64,000 nt of DNA from Gnetum montanum (taxonomy: Eukaryota > Streptophyta > Gnetopsida > Gnetales > Gnetaceae): NCBI GenBank assembly GCA_015680685.1, contig MNCI01022757.1, positions 508,300-572,299 on the forward strand, given 5' to 3'. A program made the position numbers and the translations under genes. This document shows positions 37,001 through 49,500 of this stretch, in pieces; position 1 is the first letter of the stretch, and each line of letters begins with the position of its first letter. The notes beneath the pieces are model-generated. The model was given only the letters and a program-made list of their open reading frames with translations, searched no databases and had not been told where the DNA came from.

Positions 37001-40000
37001 CGCTACGACTAAAAAAGGTAAAAGAACTTTGGAAGGCTTTGCCCATTCTACAAGGCTAGGAGTTAACTAGATTAAGATAAAGCTCTTCCAAATTGGATGC
37101 TCTCCAAACCACTTCAATAGGATCACTCACCTTTTTGGCTGTGCTATTGGGTCCCTCCCAACCACCTATTTAGGATGACCTCTATTTCAAGGCATGAAAT
37201 CATCTCTTGCTCATAGAATGTCTTAAATAAGCTTCGGAAACAACTGCCTTCTTTAAAAGGCATGTTTCCCAAAAAGGCATGTTTCCCTCATCAATTGGGA
37301 AACTAATGCTTGCGAAATTTGTCCTCTTGAGCATACCTATTTACAATGTCCTGGTTATCTAACCAACCACCCCCAAACCCAACAAGCCTATTCTGTCTAT
37401 CAGACCAACCTTATCATTCGTGACTTCATCCAAACTAATTTAAACGAATGCAAATGGTTCTGCTTAGTGTATTGGGACAAGGTTGCTGCTCCCATACAAG
37501 TTCATAGCTTTGGTATTTGTGATTATGAAGCTTAGGTTCTTATGCTTGCCACTACATTGGCTTGGGATGTTTGGTCTCAGGCCAATAACCCTTGGGCTTA
37601 AATGCTTGTCCTTCCTCTATAGCAACCTTTGGAATTTTGGTTTGAAGCCTTCTAAAGTGTGAAAGACTATCGAAAGAGGATGGACGTTTTTGCAATCATT
37701 GGGAAACTGGTCCTTTGGTGATGGAGATGTTCCAATTGTAGAGCTCCCCACTAAATATGCAATGGCCAAAACTATCAGAGAAGCGTTTCCTCAAGCAAAG
37801 AGACTCTACCAACTCAATCAATATGATCAAGTGTGTAACTGATTTGTTAATGGTGAATGGTGCCCTCTAGACTTGGCTACCTCAGCAGAGATATGCTCCT
37901 AGTTTCAACATATTTTGGATATCCTTCATAAACAACAATCCCAAGGTTTGACCTCATCAAACACTCTCTATTTTACCATACCCCCACAAAGGTAATAGAT
38001 ATCCTCTCTTTTATGTAAGTCCTTTAGGACTATCCCAAGGTGGGAAACCATATGGAAGTTGCAATGTCAGCCCAAGGTTTATTTCTTTATATGGCTTATG
38101 ACCCATGGAGCCGTTCTTACACAAGATAAACTTCAAAAAAGGGGTTTTTCTTTGGCTCTCGCTGCATTGTGTGCTATCAAGAGATTAAAACAATGGCTCA
38201 CTTCTTTCTCACATGGAATTATGCCAAGGCTTCCATCATAATTCTTCACACATGGACTAGCATAGAATGGAATTGAAAAGGTCTCCTCTAGACATCTCGT
38301 GAAAAGTTACCTACATAGCCTTTCATTATGGGCTGAGGTGACTTGGCTTGCATGCACCCCGAACCCTCCCCATAAAACCATCAATAGAACTATGGCCAAC
38401 TTTTAGTTTTGGGAAGATGTCAATAACTACACCATGGCCAAGAACCAGCATAATGAACCAACAAGCCATAGTGACCTTTGCACATCTGTGACTTACCCGA
38501 TGTTGAAACACATAGGTTGGGCTCAATACTTTGTCAATTTACACCCTTGTCCAACTAAGTAGGTGACCCAAGTTGCAGCATCCTAGTTGGACAACAATTT
38601 TTTGGTGGATGGTGTTCAAGTTTGGGTGTCTACCACAACTGTTGTTGCCGCCACCAACCTCCCAAAGCTTCATAATCACAAATACCTAGTGCTTGTGTGC
38701 ACTTCCTAGCCTCCCAATCCCAACCCACAACCCACCTAACACTCCAAGTGCCTCATTGGTCTCCCTCCCATCAACCCCTTGTGGTTTCATTCCTACCTAC
38801 CCCACAAGTCATGCAATTAGCTCTTCTCAAACTTGCCGAACACCAGCACTCACGAGCAACCAATGGTTTTGGCTCTCCCAACTCAGATGCAGGCCACATA
38901 TTCTGGTCTTTTGCTATCGTCAATTTCTCCTAAAGAAGATTTTTCTGTAAAAGTTGTTTCACACACATCTTCATGTAGCTCTGTGTTCTAGGGTAAACTG
39001 CTTGGCCACGGACCATGGGCCCCACAGTATATTTGGCCTGAGGACTACATGAAATGTCTGTAGTGGAAGCTCCACATGCTTGTTCAGGGGCCAGCAACCT
39101 GCCATTGCAATTTCTGTCTATGCCAACTACCAACATTGCATCCCCCATGCACCCTCCATCCTCAGTGGCTGCCAGCCTGTCCTAGACAGCTCCTAATGTG
39201 ACCGCAATGCATGGCAAGGGCTCTTGCTCTAACAAGTCTGATCAGCCCTCTAACACATGGCTCAACCCTGATGGGACAAGTATCCATGCAGGTGATCACG
39301 CAAATCTCCCTTCTGATTCATCTGAGTTTTGATAATGGTTATCAAATTAATGTGGGGCTTGTTTGCTTTGCTTTGTATTTTGGTTTTTAATGTCTAAGAG
39401 CGTCTTGACGAAGTTAATGGTACTTGTTGTTGCAAGCCTTTTGTGGCTGAATTTGTTTAATGACTGTATGTTTTATGGAAAACCCTTGGATGGGATCCGG
39501 TCTTCCCGCTGTGTTGGGAACATCCGACGTTTTTGTTTCCTTAATCTGAATATTTTCCCCCATAACTCTGCCAATGTAATCTTTTGCATTCCCAAATCTC
39601 ATCCCTTCCCTCTAAAAAGAAAGAAACTAGAACTGTCCTTTTAGTTACATTAGATGATAGCATCGGTATACTTGGAAGAAAACATTAGCAATTGACTTAA
39701 AGCTACCAAATCTGCATAGGAAAATTTTACAACTAATTTAAGATTGCAAACCAATTGATCTTGTAAAAAAATTCAGGAAATTGATTAAGTTAGGACACAA
39801 CCTATGCAAAACCTTAAAAGATGTAATAGATCAAAGTATCGTATAGAAGACTAAAACTAAAAGGAAATACTTAAACTTTTGGAAATCCAAAAACTAAAGC
39901 AGAAAAATTGACAAAAACAAAGTATAAAAGAAAATAAGTATAAGTTCCCATAATGTACATAAAAAATTTGTCAGATTTCCTATTTTGTCCTGTACCGCTT

Positions 40001-43000
40001 TTAAGGAATGAAATGGAAGTATATATAAATCTTCCTTCATTTTTTCCTTCAATCTCAAACATATTCTTCCAAAAGAGTATAGATTCCGTGTATTAAATAT
40101 GCACATGTTTATACTGCTATTTTAAACAAGATTTAAAAAATTTGCAAAAGAAGTGTACCTGCAAGATCATCTTTGCAGCAGTCACATATTGATTACCTGG
40201 ACCAAATATTTTTTCAACCTGTTTCCATTTATCAAAATTTTAAAAAATTGTGCAAAACTAACCAGGTTAGAGGACAGTAACTACATGGTTGGATTTATAT
40301 ACAAGGCCTACATATGGCAAGCAAGCATGCATTCAAATTGTTGCAAACGCATTTAACAAAAACCCTTGTTTAATTGAAAAGGGTATGATAATATGAAAGC
40401 ATAATAATTTACCTTGGGACATGAAGTTGTTCCCCAAGACATAGCTGCGACAGCCTTTCAATGGAAATGTGAACAAAAAAAATAATACGTTTAATAAAAT
40501 GTAAAATACATTATTATTTTTAGATATGAGGTAAGCAAAAAATAAAACAAAATAAAATAAAAACCTGAGCTCCACCAGCTTTCAGTATGTGGGTAACTCC
40601 TCCCTTCTTTGCACAATATATCACTTCCTGTAGGTACGAGAGTCAAATAAACTGAAAGGTAATCAATTTTCATGTTAATTCAGAATTTACGAACTCCCCA
40701 AACTACACTATGCAGTTACTGGTAAGAAATACCTTACAGATTGAACCATCTGGTCTTGGGGGAGTGGCAAGTACAATTTGCCTGCAGCCTGCAAGCTGCG
40801 CTGGCTGAAAGGGGGAAAAATCTACAATCAGAATCTTAAAGTTGAGGAACAAACAAAAGCAACATTCACTTTGCCAAAACATTTACCTTAGAAACATAAT
40901 AGATGTATATATAAAAGGCATTTATTGCTATATTACAGTAACTAGCTAAAAGTGGTACCACTGCAAGCATCAAGGCTGTTGAAGGCAGAACTGCTGTTCC
41001 TCCTGGAACATAAAGCCCAACTGACTGAATACTTCTTGCAATCCGTTTGCAGCATACTCCCTCACATAAATTGAATTCATTTCAGTAATTGCTAAAATAT
41101 GCATACTTTGAAGCCTTTAAATCACACACTAAATTTTTTTTCAAACAAAACATAAACATAAACATAAAGCAACAACCTAAAATATCCCAAATTCAGGTGC
41201 AGTCATTCCAAGCAACTCACTTTCATTGTCTCAACTGATTGTTCAGGAATGCACTGTGCAGCATGGAAAGTCTTGATATTGTCATAGGCCACATCAAATG
41301 CTCTTTGTACAACAGGATCTAGCTACAAACAGCATAGCTTTTGCATGTCAAACACTTTAAAACGAGTATTCAAAAATAGAATAATTAGGATAAATTACCT
41401 GCAATAAGAGTTTCAGATGTATAACGTCTTTAAGTGAAAATTTTACAGTAAGATGAAACATACCAGAAAGAAGCAATTATAGTAACACCATGAGACGAGC
41501 TAGAATTTTTATAAAAAATAATACAACAAAAAAAAACACTCTCGGTTTATTATTTACATATGAACTTCTATTTGACCTTCAGCAGGAAGATAATTTTGAA
41601 GGATTTTCTTTTCCACTCTCTCTTTCACAGTTCCACTGCTTCCTGCTCTTTTAATACAAATGTTGTCTACAAAGAGTCTTTTAATCTTTTTGAGGTTCAT
41701 TTGGTACAACCAGAAGACTCGTCAAAAACATTTAGAGTCATCACACTAGAAACAAAAAAGAGATGGGAAAATAAAAGACTATGGTAATGCTCCCCTTGCA
41801 AATTAATACGAATTTCACTTAAGTTGACTATCTGCTCCCCTTGGAAATTCTTTCCCCTCAGCCTCTCTCGCACTTGCTTCAAGATGGCAGAAAGAGACCT
41901 ATGAAACACGTGCAAGATGCCCTATATCCCAATACCTGCACAATACTTCCTCTTACAAAGTGACAGGTGTGCCTCTCAGAAATTCTGCCTTTTAAGTGTT
42001 AAGAACCTCAAAAATGCAAGCTTTGGATGGCACAATAATAGAAAACTTCTCATTTGGGTAGAGACTCTAGTATAATACTTTACTCCTTTTGTACACAATA
42101 CCCTATATAACATCCTTGAAAATTTTCAAATCATTTGACAACACGAATCCCTGGAAAATAAGAAGGCTGGTTGCCATAAGAAAACGCTTGAGAAAATAAT
42201 AAATCAAATGAACTGTCTTAACTGTTCTTGCATACTTTTATCGGTCATTTATTATATTAAGTGATTTTATCTGTAAAAAGAAAAGCATCACTAACACTCG
42301 TGTTTAAAATAATTAAAAGGTTACATCAACCACTTAATGTTAAACCTAAAAATCCGCTGCATAAATGGTCAACCAAAATTAGCAGCAATGTTTGTTTTCT
42401 TTCTTAACTGGTTAACATGAGAACTGTTTAACATGGAAGAGAAAATAAGCACGAAATTTCATATCGTTAGGCCTTCAGTAATATAGGTCTTTTTGCTTTT
42501 GTAAAAGCCTGCAAGTTATATGATGAGAGCATCCTATGAGAGGAAACCATCAAGTTAACAAAGAACGAAAGCCAGGCACAGCCATAAAAGACTAATATTT
42601 TTTTATGAAAAGAAAATTCACCTCTGGCTCTGGGAGATCAGCAACATGTTCTACCAATTTGTTCAATGAAACGCCATCAAACTTTTCAGTCAATCTGAAG
42701 AAACATGTCAAATGTCAAAATCTAAATCTGATGACAATAACTGTCTCTCATACTGGTCCTGGAAATCGAAAACCCAAACAGACAAAAAAACAAAAACGAA
42801 AACGAAACAAATTCCAACACCAAGCCCAAAACAAATTCATACTCGAGTACAGCAGCATCTCCTCTCTTGCGAACATCCTCAACAATCGGCTCAACCTAAG
42901 TAACATTCATCGGTGAAAATGACTGTAAAAAGCCACATCCATGGTAAACCCAAATGTTCGAACTCACATATAGTTTGAGGAAAACACTTGAACATTATAT

Positions 43001-43339
43001 ATACCACTCCAAATATGGAGGAAAAGTCTATTCTGGGGCGAGTTTTCAATTGCTGGAGCTGCTGCGAACTCAGATCACAAAATTTATACTTCTTCATTGA
43101 AATGCCTGCAACGGCTACACTTGCACCTTTCCCTGCACAAACAAATTTGCAATAGTTGGAATTAGAAACCAATGATCAACCCAATATAAGAATGCCAATA
43201 ACTATGAAGAAATGCACGACGACCAACGAAAAAAAAGCAGGATCATGTTACCTAAAGAACTGAAGCAAAATGATTTGGATTGCCGGAAAAACGAAATCGA
43301 GGATCCACTGTTTCTGGTGATTTCCAACACGCAAGACAT
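28005..43339 (-). CDS. HDH: Histidinol dehydrogenase, plastid form, 14 exons
   Basis: It oxidises L-histidinol to L-histidine in two NAD-dependent steps, the end of histidine synthesis, in plastids. Exons (minus): 43252-43339, 43005-43132, 42843-42895, 42622-42694, 41221-41322, 40959-41060, 40733-40804, 40565-40627, 40413-40454, 40159-40218, 28883-28993, 28624-28794, 28426-28516, 28005-28279. They total 1,431 nt, 476 residues plus TGA, with GT-AG borders throughout. The first 30 or so residues are Ser/Phe/Arg-rich, as in a transit peptide. Zinc and catalytic residues known from bacterial HisD are present: Gln298 and His301 (LLSQAEHG), Glu366-His367 (YAPEH), Asp400 ([10 protein letters not shown]), His459 (LEAHKRAV). 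[14 protein letters not shown] and [13 protein letters not shown] are intact. No stop or frameshift was found, so it is probably functional. The start of exon 1 is the least certain point. Confidence 0.95.
29050..29215 (+). repeat. tRNA-type SINE copy 1
   Basis: CAATGAAGTGTTAACCTAGTGGTAAG starts the unit. TAACCTAGTGG (29062-29072) fits a pol III box A. TTATAAAGTTCTACC follows near 29114. The same head recurs at 43664 and 43942. Confidence 0.5.
31690..32090. repeat. Array of short ACCACGAC/GTCGTGGT inverted repeats in HDH intron 10
   Basis: Repeated variants such as CCACGACTCGTGG, CCATGACTTGTGGT and TACCACGACTTGTGGTA alternate with CCACAACC. Each is a near-palindrome of 13-17 bp. Origin unknown; it may be the relic of a transposon end or of a satellite. 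Confidence 0.45.
34450..35620. other. Unassigned insertion inside the LINE
   Basis: LINE homology stops after the endonuclease (about 34440) and resumes near 35760. The intervening DNA has a CTATAAATACCC TATA-like site (34656-34668) and a direct duplication containing GTGTGAAGCTTTG (about 35012 and 35052). It could be an LTR, but I could not define ends or a target duplication. Confidence 0.35.
36357..36678 (+). repeat. Possible short LTR (Ty1/copia-like) inside the LINE
   Basis: Bounded by TGTTAAGG and GGTTAACA (inverted ends TGTTAA/TTAACA), 322 bp. It is preceded by the purine-rich CTTGAGGGGTGG, typical before a copia 3' LTR, and contains TATATATA near 36553. No target duplication is visible, so it may be a truncated element's 3' LTR. 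Confidence 0.4.
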
Positions 43340-43660
43340 TACTATAGTGTCTTGCTTTTCTCTCGTCTATTTGGCGAGAAAATCCTGTGCTACCGATATT
43401 GCAGAAACAGCATGTTCTTGCAGCAAATGAACATCGTTTCGGTAACCCTATTACTGGTTAAATTTACCCTTGGCGGACATTCTAATTGACCGAAAAAACG
43501 ATAAATCAGGGCAGCATATGTCATGAAATAACGTTAAACGGTGAGGAACAGTAGATTCGCAATTCAAGATCGATCCTTTATACATTTTATGAACGTAGCT
43601 TTTATTAATTTTTCATTCACTACACCAATAATCCACGTACAGGCAGTTTAAAAGATCAAA
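43340..43660 (-). promoter_or_regulatory. HDH 5' flank
   Basis: This is the only sequence between the HDH start and the first upstream SINE. No TATA box or other clear element can be assigned, and in-frame stops exclude a longer N-terminus in the HDH frame. Confidence 0.35.
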
Positions 43661-43663
43661 AGC

Positions 43664-43790
43664 ATAATGAGGTGTTAGCTTGCTCGTAAGACGCTCAAAC
43701 TTTTGGGTTCAATTTTGATGGGCAATGCTGACTTATAAAGTTATAATTAAACTATATATTTTAATATATACCTATATTACAATTATTTTC
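43664..43790 (+). repeat. tRNA-type SINE copy 2
   Basis: ATAATGAGGTGTTAGCTTGCTCGTAAG with box A TAGCTTGCTCG (43676-43686) and box B GGTTCAATTTT (43706-43716), about 30 bp apart as in tRNA genes. TTATAAAGTTATA follows. Confidence 0.55.
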
Positions 43791-43941
43791 GAGAACATCC
43801 TTAAAAGAGCGCAAGCATTACAAAGTGAAAATAAAATCAATAATGATGCACCAAATAACTCAACTTTAATTTCAATCCTATAATTAAAATTTGTGGTTGT
43901 ACCACTGGTGAAGTAGTGAGACATTCTTAGAGTGGATTAAC

Positions 43942-44060
43942 AATGAGGTATTACCCTAGTGGTAGGGCTTTTCATTTGAAAGCTCTAAGTCATAGGTTCA
44001 ATTTTCATTAGCCTTGAGTTCATAGATGTTGAGGTCATAAGTTCTTTTAAAAAGAACTAC
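43942..44060 (+). repeat. tRNA-type SINE copy 3
   Basis: CAATGAGGTATTACCCTAGTGGTAGG with box A TACCCTAGTGG (43952-43962) and box B GGTTCAATTTT (43995-44005). Confidence 0.55.
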
Positions 44061-44149
44061 ATTACATTGTCTAAGGGAGATTATCAAAACTAAAAGCCAT
44101 CATATTTAGAAATTCATAGATCAAGTAGCCAAAGATGAAAGAGAACTCA

Positions 44150-44640
44150 AAAAGCAAAAAATTTCATAGGAATTTAACTATTCATGAAAAAAGATAAGGG
44201 TCTATGATGCTCAAGTAGAAAATTGTATAAGAATTTAACTATTCAGGAAAAAAGATAAGGGTCTATGATGTTTAAGAAGAGGATTCACTTTTTGAGGTGA
44301 TTCAAAAAAAAATCTTACTGATGCAAAAATTGTTATCAAAGATCAACAAAATGTAAGATGTACTAGATGAGAAATTTGCCACCATGTTGAAAATCAAAAA
44401 GGAAAGAAATGAGCAAGTGAAAGCAATAATCACAAAATAGAAATAAGAGAAAAAGAAAAAAAATGTTTACAAGCAAAAGGCCAAGGTAGTTGTTGTAGAG
44501 GAGGTGTCTGAATTAAATGAGAATAATGGCTACAACATCTATCAATATGAACATGTAAAAGGAGCTTGTCTAATCATGTTCAACATGACTACATCAATTT
44601 AAGAATTAGGTGTTTATGCCCTCAATTTGAATTTGTCAAA
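44150..44640 (+). pseudogene. Family B gag, C-terminal end (element B2)
   Basis: A Lys/Glu-rich stretch is followed by VVVEEVSELNENNGYNIYQYEHVKG and ELGVYALN. The same pattern, VVDSDTDNDNG.EIYQYDHPKG and ESGVYTLN, closes the gag of the element at 53465-55861. Stops and frame changes are present. The rest of the element to the left is missing. Confidence 0.6.
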
Positions 44641-44830
44641 AAAGCATATTCCATAGTGATGATCATACTCACAAGATAATTATAGACAATCTTATTAGCC
44701 ATAATACTACCTAAGCAGAGTACTTCCACAACCTCAAAAATAATATCAGCAGTAGTGGCAAAAACCACATTTATGGGGATTGCTGCCACACATATAACAA
44801 TATCCTTATGATGAAGCATGAAAAAGAAGA

Positions 44831-45540
44831 CTGTGTTGACGCATGGCTGTCGACATAGCCCCATCAACACATCTCAAGATGTGTTGGTGCATGTGCATCA
44901 ACGTTGATACAATCATTGCCAATACAAATGCACATACCAATTGTATTTATGGCATCATCCAATTGTTACCTTAGCGAGACTCTTATAGTTTCTTTTTGTA
45001 GAAGTTAGTAAACTTTTCCCTCTAAGTGCTTGTAGCATGGATTGAAGTGATTGTATAACATTATATTCGAGTGCAACATGTACCTAGACACAATTGCATG
45101 AATGATAATAAAATCGAGATTTCTTGAATTCATTGTAGCACATGGATTAGTTTAACTTTACTTTCCAGTAATTTACTTTATTGTTATTAAATATTTAATA
45201 CTATAATTTGTAATCAACATAAGTACAACCACTTCAAGCATAATATATTAATGCTTAGTAATCTTAGTAGTGGATACTTGATAACCTAGCAGTGTTAATA
45301 TAAGTTTAGGATGTGTACAGAAACTGGGAACCAATGTTCCATGTTTAGGCTAGCTTAGTTAATTAAATAGTTATTTAAATATTAAACCTTTCTTTGTTTA
45401 ATTATTTGGTAGATATAGAAAATAATAAGAATTATAAAAAAATAAATATCTTACACCTCAATCACACTTAATCATACCAACAAATTTACACAAGTGTTGA
45501 TTGGGAAGACAATAATTACCAAACCACGTTTTGCACCATC
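44831..45540 (+). repeat. Divergent family B LTR, plus orientation, truncated on the right
   Basis: From about 45100 it follows the family B LTR order: AAATCGAGAT, the TAATCTTAGTAGTGG block, GTGTACAG, CTAGCTTAG, then ATCTTACACCTCAATCACACTTAATCATACC and GGGAAGACAATAATTACC. It stops where the inverted LTR at 45541 begins. The left border is approximate. Confidence 0.55.
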
Positions 45541-46366
45541 TAATGAATGGTGAGTAGACCCTACGCCCAACCATACAAATCACAAGTGTTCACTTAGCCA
45601 TCTAATCGAATTTCGCAGACTTTGGTTCTCTAAATGCACATTACCTAGGTGGTGAACCTAAGGATGCAATCTTTGTCTTCTTGGTTCCACTTGGGGAAGT
45701 ACAAGCGTATGGTTAAGTGTAACCAAGGCACATGATTTGTATAATTTTATATTTTTATGTATTTTAGCCTAAGTGTAAATTAAAGCGATTAACTATTAAT
45801 TAATCTATTAACTATCTAATGCCTTAAGCTATTTCCTAACATAAGTATATGGTCCCACCTACTATACACATTTTGAATGCTTTACAACGATGCTGGGTTA
45901 CCAAATGCTAACACTACTGGGATTATCAAGCACTAATGCTATGTTCAAGGTGGTTGTACTTATGTGTATTAATTAATCTTATTTAATTAACTAAGCACAT
46001 GGAAGTAAATTGCATGAACCATAAAGTGCATTAACATAAACATTAACCTATTTCCAAATGCTACAAGGTATTTCAAGAAGTTCGTCACTATTGCCATCAC
46101 ATCGAAATGTCAAGGTACATCAGTGCTCAAATAAGGATCCATACACTTCTTAAGGCCTACTACGAGCACTTAGAAACTATTCTAATTATTACAGAAACAA
46201 ACTACAAGAACTTCCCTATGCTATTAAATAATTGATGTCATAAATTCAGTGGATGCACGTATTTATATAGGCAGACTCAGATACCACATCGATGCATTAG
46301 ATCATGTGTCAATGGGGATGCACTGACACATGCCTATCTATGCAACCCATTGATGACGATTCATCA
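45541..46366 (-). repeat. Family B 3' LTR of minus-strand element B3
   Basis: On the minus strand it starts TGATGAATCG at 46366, the same start as the LTR at 48771, contains TATATAAATAC near 46262-46275, and ends ...CTCACCATTCATTA at 45541, a decayed form of ..CTCATCA. Length 826 bp. Confidence 0.72.
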
Positions 46367-46377
46367 TACCCCCACAA
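46367..46377 (-). other. Polypurine tract of element B3
   Basis: TTGTGGGGGTA on the minus strand immediately before the LTR start TGATGAATCG. Confidence 0.65.
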
Positions 46378-46599
46378 TTAACTAAAAACTCGTTCTCGAG
46401 TGAACAAAAGGAGGATCAAGCTTCTTACAAAATTTGGAAAGGTATGGAACCATCGGCTGACTAGGTAACTCAAAAATTGACACTAAGTGCCCAAGTGTAT
46501 GGATTAACAATGATTACAAATATGGATGTTCATAAAAATAAAATTGAATACCTTTACAAAAATAGATAGCTAGAACTCCTCTGATGACCAAAGACGACA

Positions 46600-49500
46600 A
46601 GAAGATTAAACAGTCCCCAAAGGTAGAGACTCCTGAGGTGCTGAAGGATCTTCCCCTGCCTCTAGTGCACGTGGTCATTGAGGTTGAGGCAATTGCAACT
46701 GTCTTGCTATAGCTACTACTTCCAGTGAAATATGAAAAGCATCTAGTAATGCTTTCATATTGTCCTCCTTACATTGGAGACTATACATAGTCCACGTGGC
46801 ATCACCAATTTGAGTTGGTATGGGAACATCCCAAAAATAGGGCATGGCTAGGAACAACTCCTTAACATTGATAAACCAAGTAGTGAATTATTTGTGTTTA
46901 ATGTCAAACACTCTGATAGAATTTTACAGTGCCTAGTAGTCATTCATCCTCTTGGCCAGGTTCTCTGAGAAGCACATGCGAAGGACTTCAAGCTTGGCAT
47001 TAACTATTTCTAGCTTTTCCTTGGTGTCTTTATGATGCTTGAACTCTACCTCATACAAGAGGTAAGAGTTGGCCACTTGCTTCTTGAGTTTTAATCTTGG
47101 CCTTCTAGCAGTCAACATTACCAAGTTCAAGTACCAGAGGTTGGTTAACTCCATGTATTCTATCATCTCCTCAATCTACAACTCCTTTAGGTAGATTTTG
47201 GCTTTGTTGTATGTGTTGAGTCCATCAAAGATGCACTACCATACATCGCCTCCTTGTTGGGGTTGCTAGAGTGCCTTATTCATCTTTGCCTTGGCCAATT
47301 GAATTTCTTTCTCATTGACTTTCTTGAGAAGTCCAACTTGGTCCTTATAGTGATTCTTAACACACTCAAAATTTAGAGCCTCATTTTTCTAGGTAGCTAT
47401 CTCAATGGTTGATTTTTGGTGAAGCGCGTGAACTTCCTCCAACAAGAGATTTCTTTTTTTCATAGCCAACCTTCTCAAATCCATGGTCACCTTAGTAAGC
47501 TACTCCTACTACTTTCAGACATATTCCACCATTTGTTCTTTTTGGGTCTCGACATTGAACAAGCAATAGCTATCATTGGTTAGAATTATGTTCTCCTTAT
47601 GAACTTTTGAAAAGTCCTTCTTGGTGTTGTAGGCTATGGCCTCTGAGAGGGATGCATCAAAGACCACTATCTCCTTTGCATTCTTAACCTCTCTCAAATC
47701 ATTTTGAAGCTGCATGAAAGCTTCATCTCTAGTTATAGCCTAGTCAAGAATTATGGGATTAGCTAACTAGGCTCTCAACTCAGTAACCTTAGCAACTAAT
47801 CATTAGTTCTCAAATGTGGTTGCCTCAAGTTGGGCATTAGTAATGATGAGCTTTCCCCTAACTTTTAATAGCATCGACTGGATGACAATGATGTTATCTA
47901 GGAGATCAAAGACCTTTGGAAGTGGTTACCTAGTTCCTACCAGTCGGTCTAGCACCTCCTCATGTTGGGCTATGCTAAGCCTCCCACTAATTGCTCATGT
48001 AGACGTCTGTACATCCTTAAGTGTAGCAATATCTAGCACAATGGTCGCAATAGTGTTCAGTGCTTCCACCACACGATCAGCCACCACCTCTACTATTATC
48101 TCTAGCCCTTGGTGCTGCATCACCGATATAATTTCCCCCTCATCCTCCTCCAAGCACACTAAGAAAGTGGCAACATTCATAGAAATCTTTGAAAATTGTT
48201 GTTGTCTTGGAAGGGACACTGTCACTTCCTCAACGCTCAAATTTCACTTACAAACACTTGCATCCTTTGGATAGTGAACAACGGTATAGTCTTTTCCAAC
48301 TAGTTGATAGTGCATGTAACTTCATTGAGATGGCTCAACACTAGTCAGTAGACTAATGGATCACCACCTCACTACCTGCTACTGTAGGAGTTGCTCACAG
48401 AGCTTCTATATGCGCTCAATGGTAGCATGAGCCTACAATGTTGTTTCCTGAGTGGTTAGTGATGGTGATGGTTGCTTCTCTTCTTGCAACTTGGCAAGTG
48501 CCTTATCCTTCATCATCTCTTGCCAAGAGGCAATGGGAGCATGATAAAGGATGTCATTGGCATAGCAGGCTATGCCTTCCCTTTTGCACAATTTTTTGAT
48601 CAAGCATGGAAAGAAAAGTGTCTTCTTGCATGCTCATTCTCTTTGAAGCATTTCTCAATTTCAAGGAATATGAGCTATAGGAGGTTGACAAGGAATTTAC
48701 CGCTTAGAGCAGCACACACACAAGTAGAGAAGGTGGTAATTCTGCTCAACCTCACTATTGGGTTGAGGTGTGATGAATCGTGGTTTGTTAGGTGCTGATA
48801 TTAGACCCTTGACATTGGACCCTTGTTAACTAGGCCCTGTTGTCGAACCCCTGTTATTGGACCCTTGATATGTAATGAGTCCCGATATCGGACCCTTGTT
48901 ATCGGACCCTTGATATTGCAACCTCGATATCGTGGCCTGATAAGAGATATCGTGTATGTGATATCGTGGTTCCCATGTGAGCCTATAAATACACAATGGG
49001 GTGCACTGGAAATAGTTAGTTTTTCAATAGTCAGTTTAGTGTTAGAGTAGAGTATTTTTGTCATTTTTTCCTCTCAACTCTTTTCTCCCAATGCATGCCC
49101 GTAGTGTGATGATTGTAATTGTACGACACCTTTATTTGAGTGTGACGTACTTGGCCACCCACAGACCAAAAATAAAGATCGAGATTACTTCATCATTGCA
49201 GCACTCACTTAGTTTAATTATTTAATTTTTATTGTTAATTATTGCTTTCATAGTTAATATCTCTTCACCCTAAACTCCTTAAACATGGAATGAGTACAAC
49301 TTAATTACGAGCATTCAAGTGTGACTACTTGGTATCCCAGTAGCGTACCTAGGCCATGTGCTTGGTAATCCCAGCGGTAGTTGTGCACGAGGTCCAAGAT
49401 GTGTATAGATGATTAAGGAACGAATGCTCATCGCACTTAGGCTAGCTTAGACTCTCTCTCCCTTTTCCTCCTAGCTTAATTAAAGTTATTTTCCATTGCC

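Larger units (their letters stand above)
33270..39640 (+). mobile_element. Decayed L1-type LINE, antisense in HDH intron 10
   Basis: Pieces appear in the usual order. Near 33305-33375 there is a Cys/His-rich ORF1 piece ([14 protein letters not shown]). At 33935-34140 the endonuclease start shows SWNCANLWG and LQETK. At 35760-35960 a linker carries [12 protein letters not shown]. At 36810-36995 the reverse transcriptase shows [18 protein letters not shown] and HVDDIVIFS, the catalytic Asp pair. At 37125-37180 a later reverse transcriptase motif GSLPTTYLG is recognisable. At 38050-38150 the zf-RVT region reads [26 protein letters not shown]. Many stops and frame changes make it dead. The 3' part to about 39640 is non-coding. 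Confidence 0.8.
28994..40158 (-). other. Intron 10 of HDH, 11.2 kb
   Basis: It runs from GTACAC after AAKMILQ to TGCAG before NSEAMIS. It holds a SINE-like copy (29050-29215), an AT microsatellite (30150-30165), a stretch of small inverted repeats (31690-32090), and a decayed LINE of about 6 kb on the opposite strand, itself interrupted by other insertions. In 29216-31689 and 32091-33269 I see only AT-rich sequence with no convincing gene. Confidence 0.85.

Noticed and set aside
38693-38950. Two overlapping Pro/Ser-rich frames
   Set aside because: Within the LINE remnant after the zf-RVT region, no conserved motif, frames shift against each other.
43212-43489. Plus-strand frames over the start of HDH
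   Set aside because: They overlap HDH exon 1 in antisense and have no recognisable domain.
47816-48274. Plus-strand Ser-rich frame of 152 residues
   Set aside because: Complement of the coiled-coil ORF of B3; low-complexity Ser/Thr composition arises from antisense reading.
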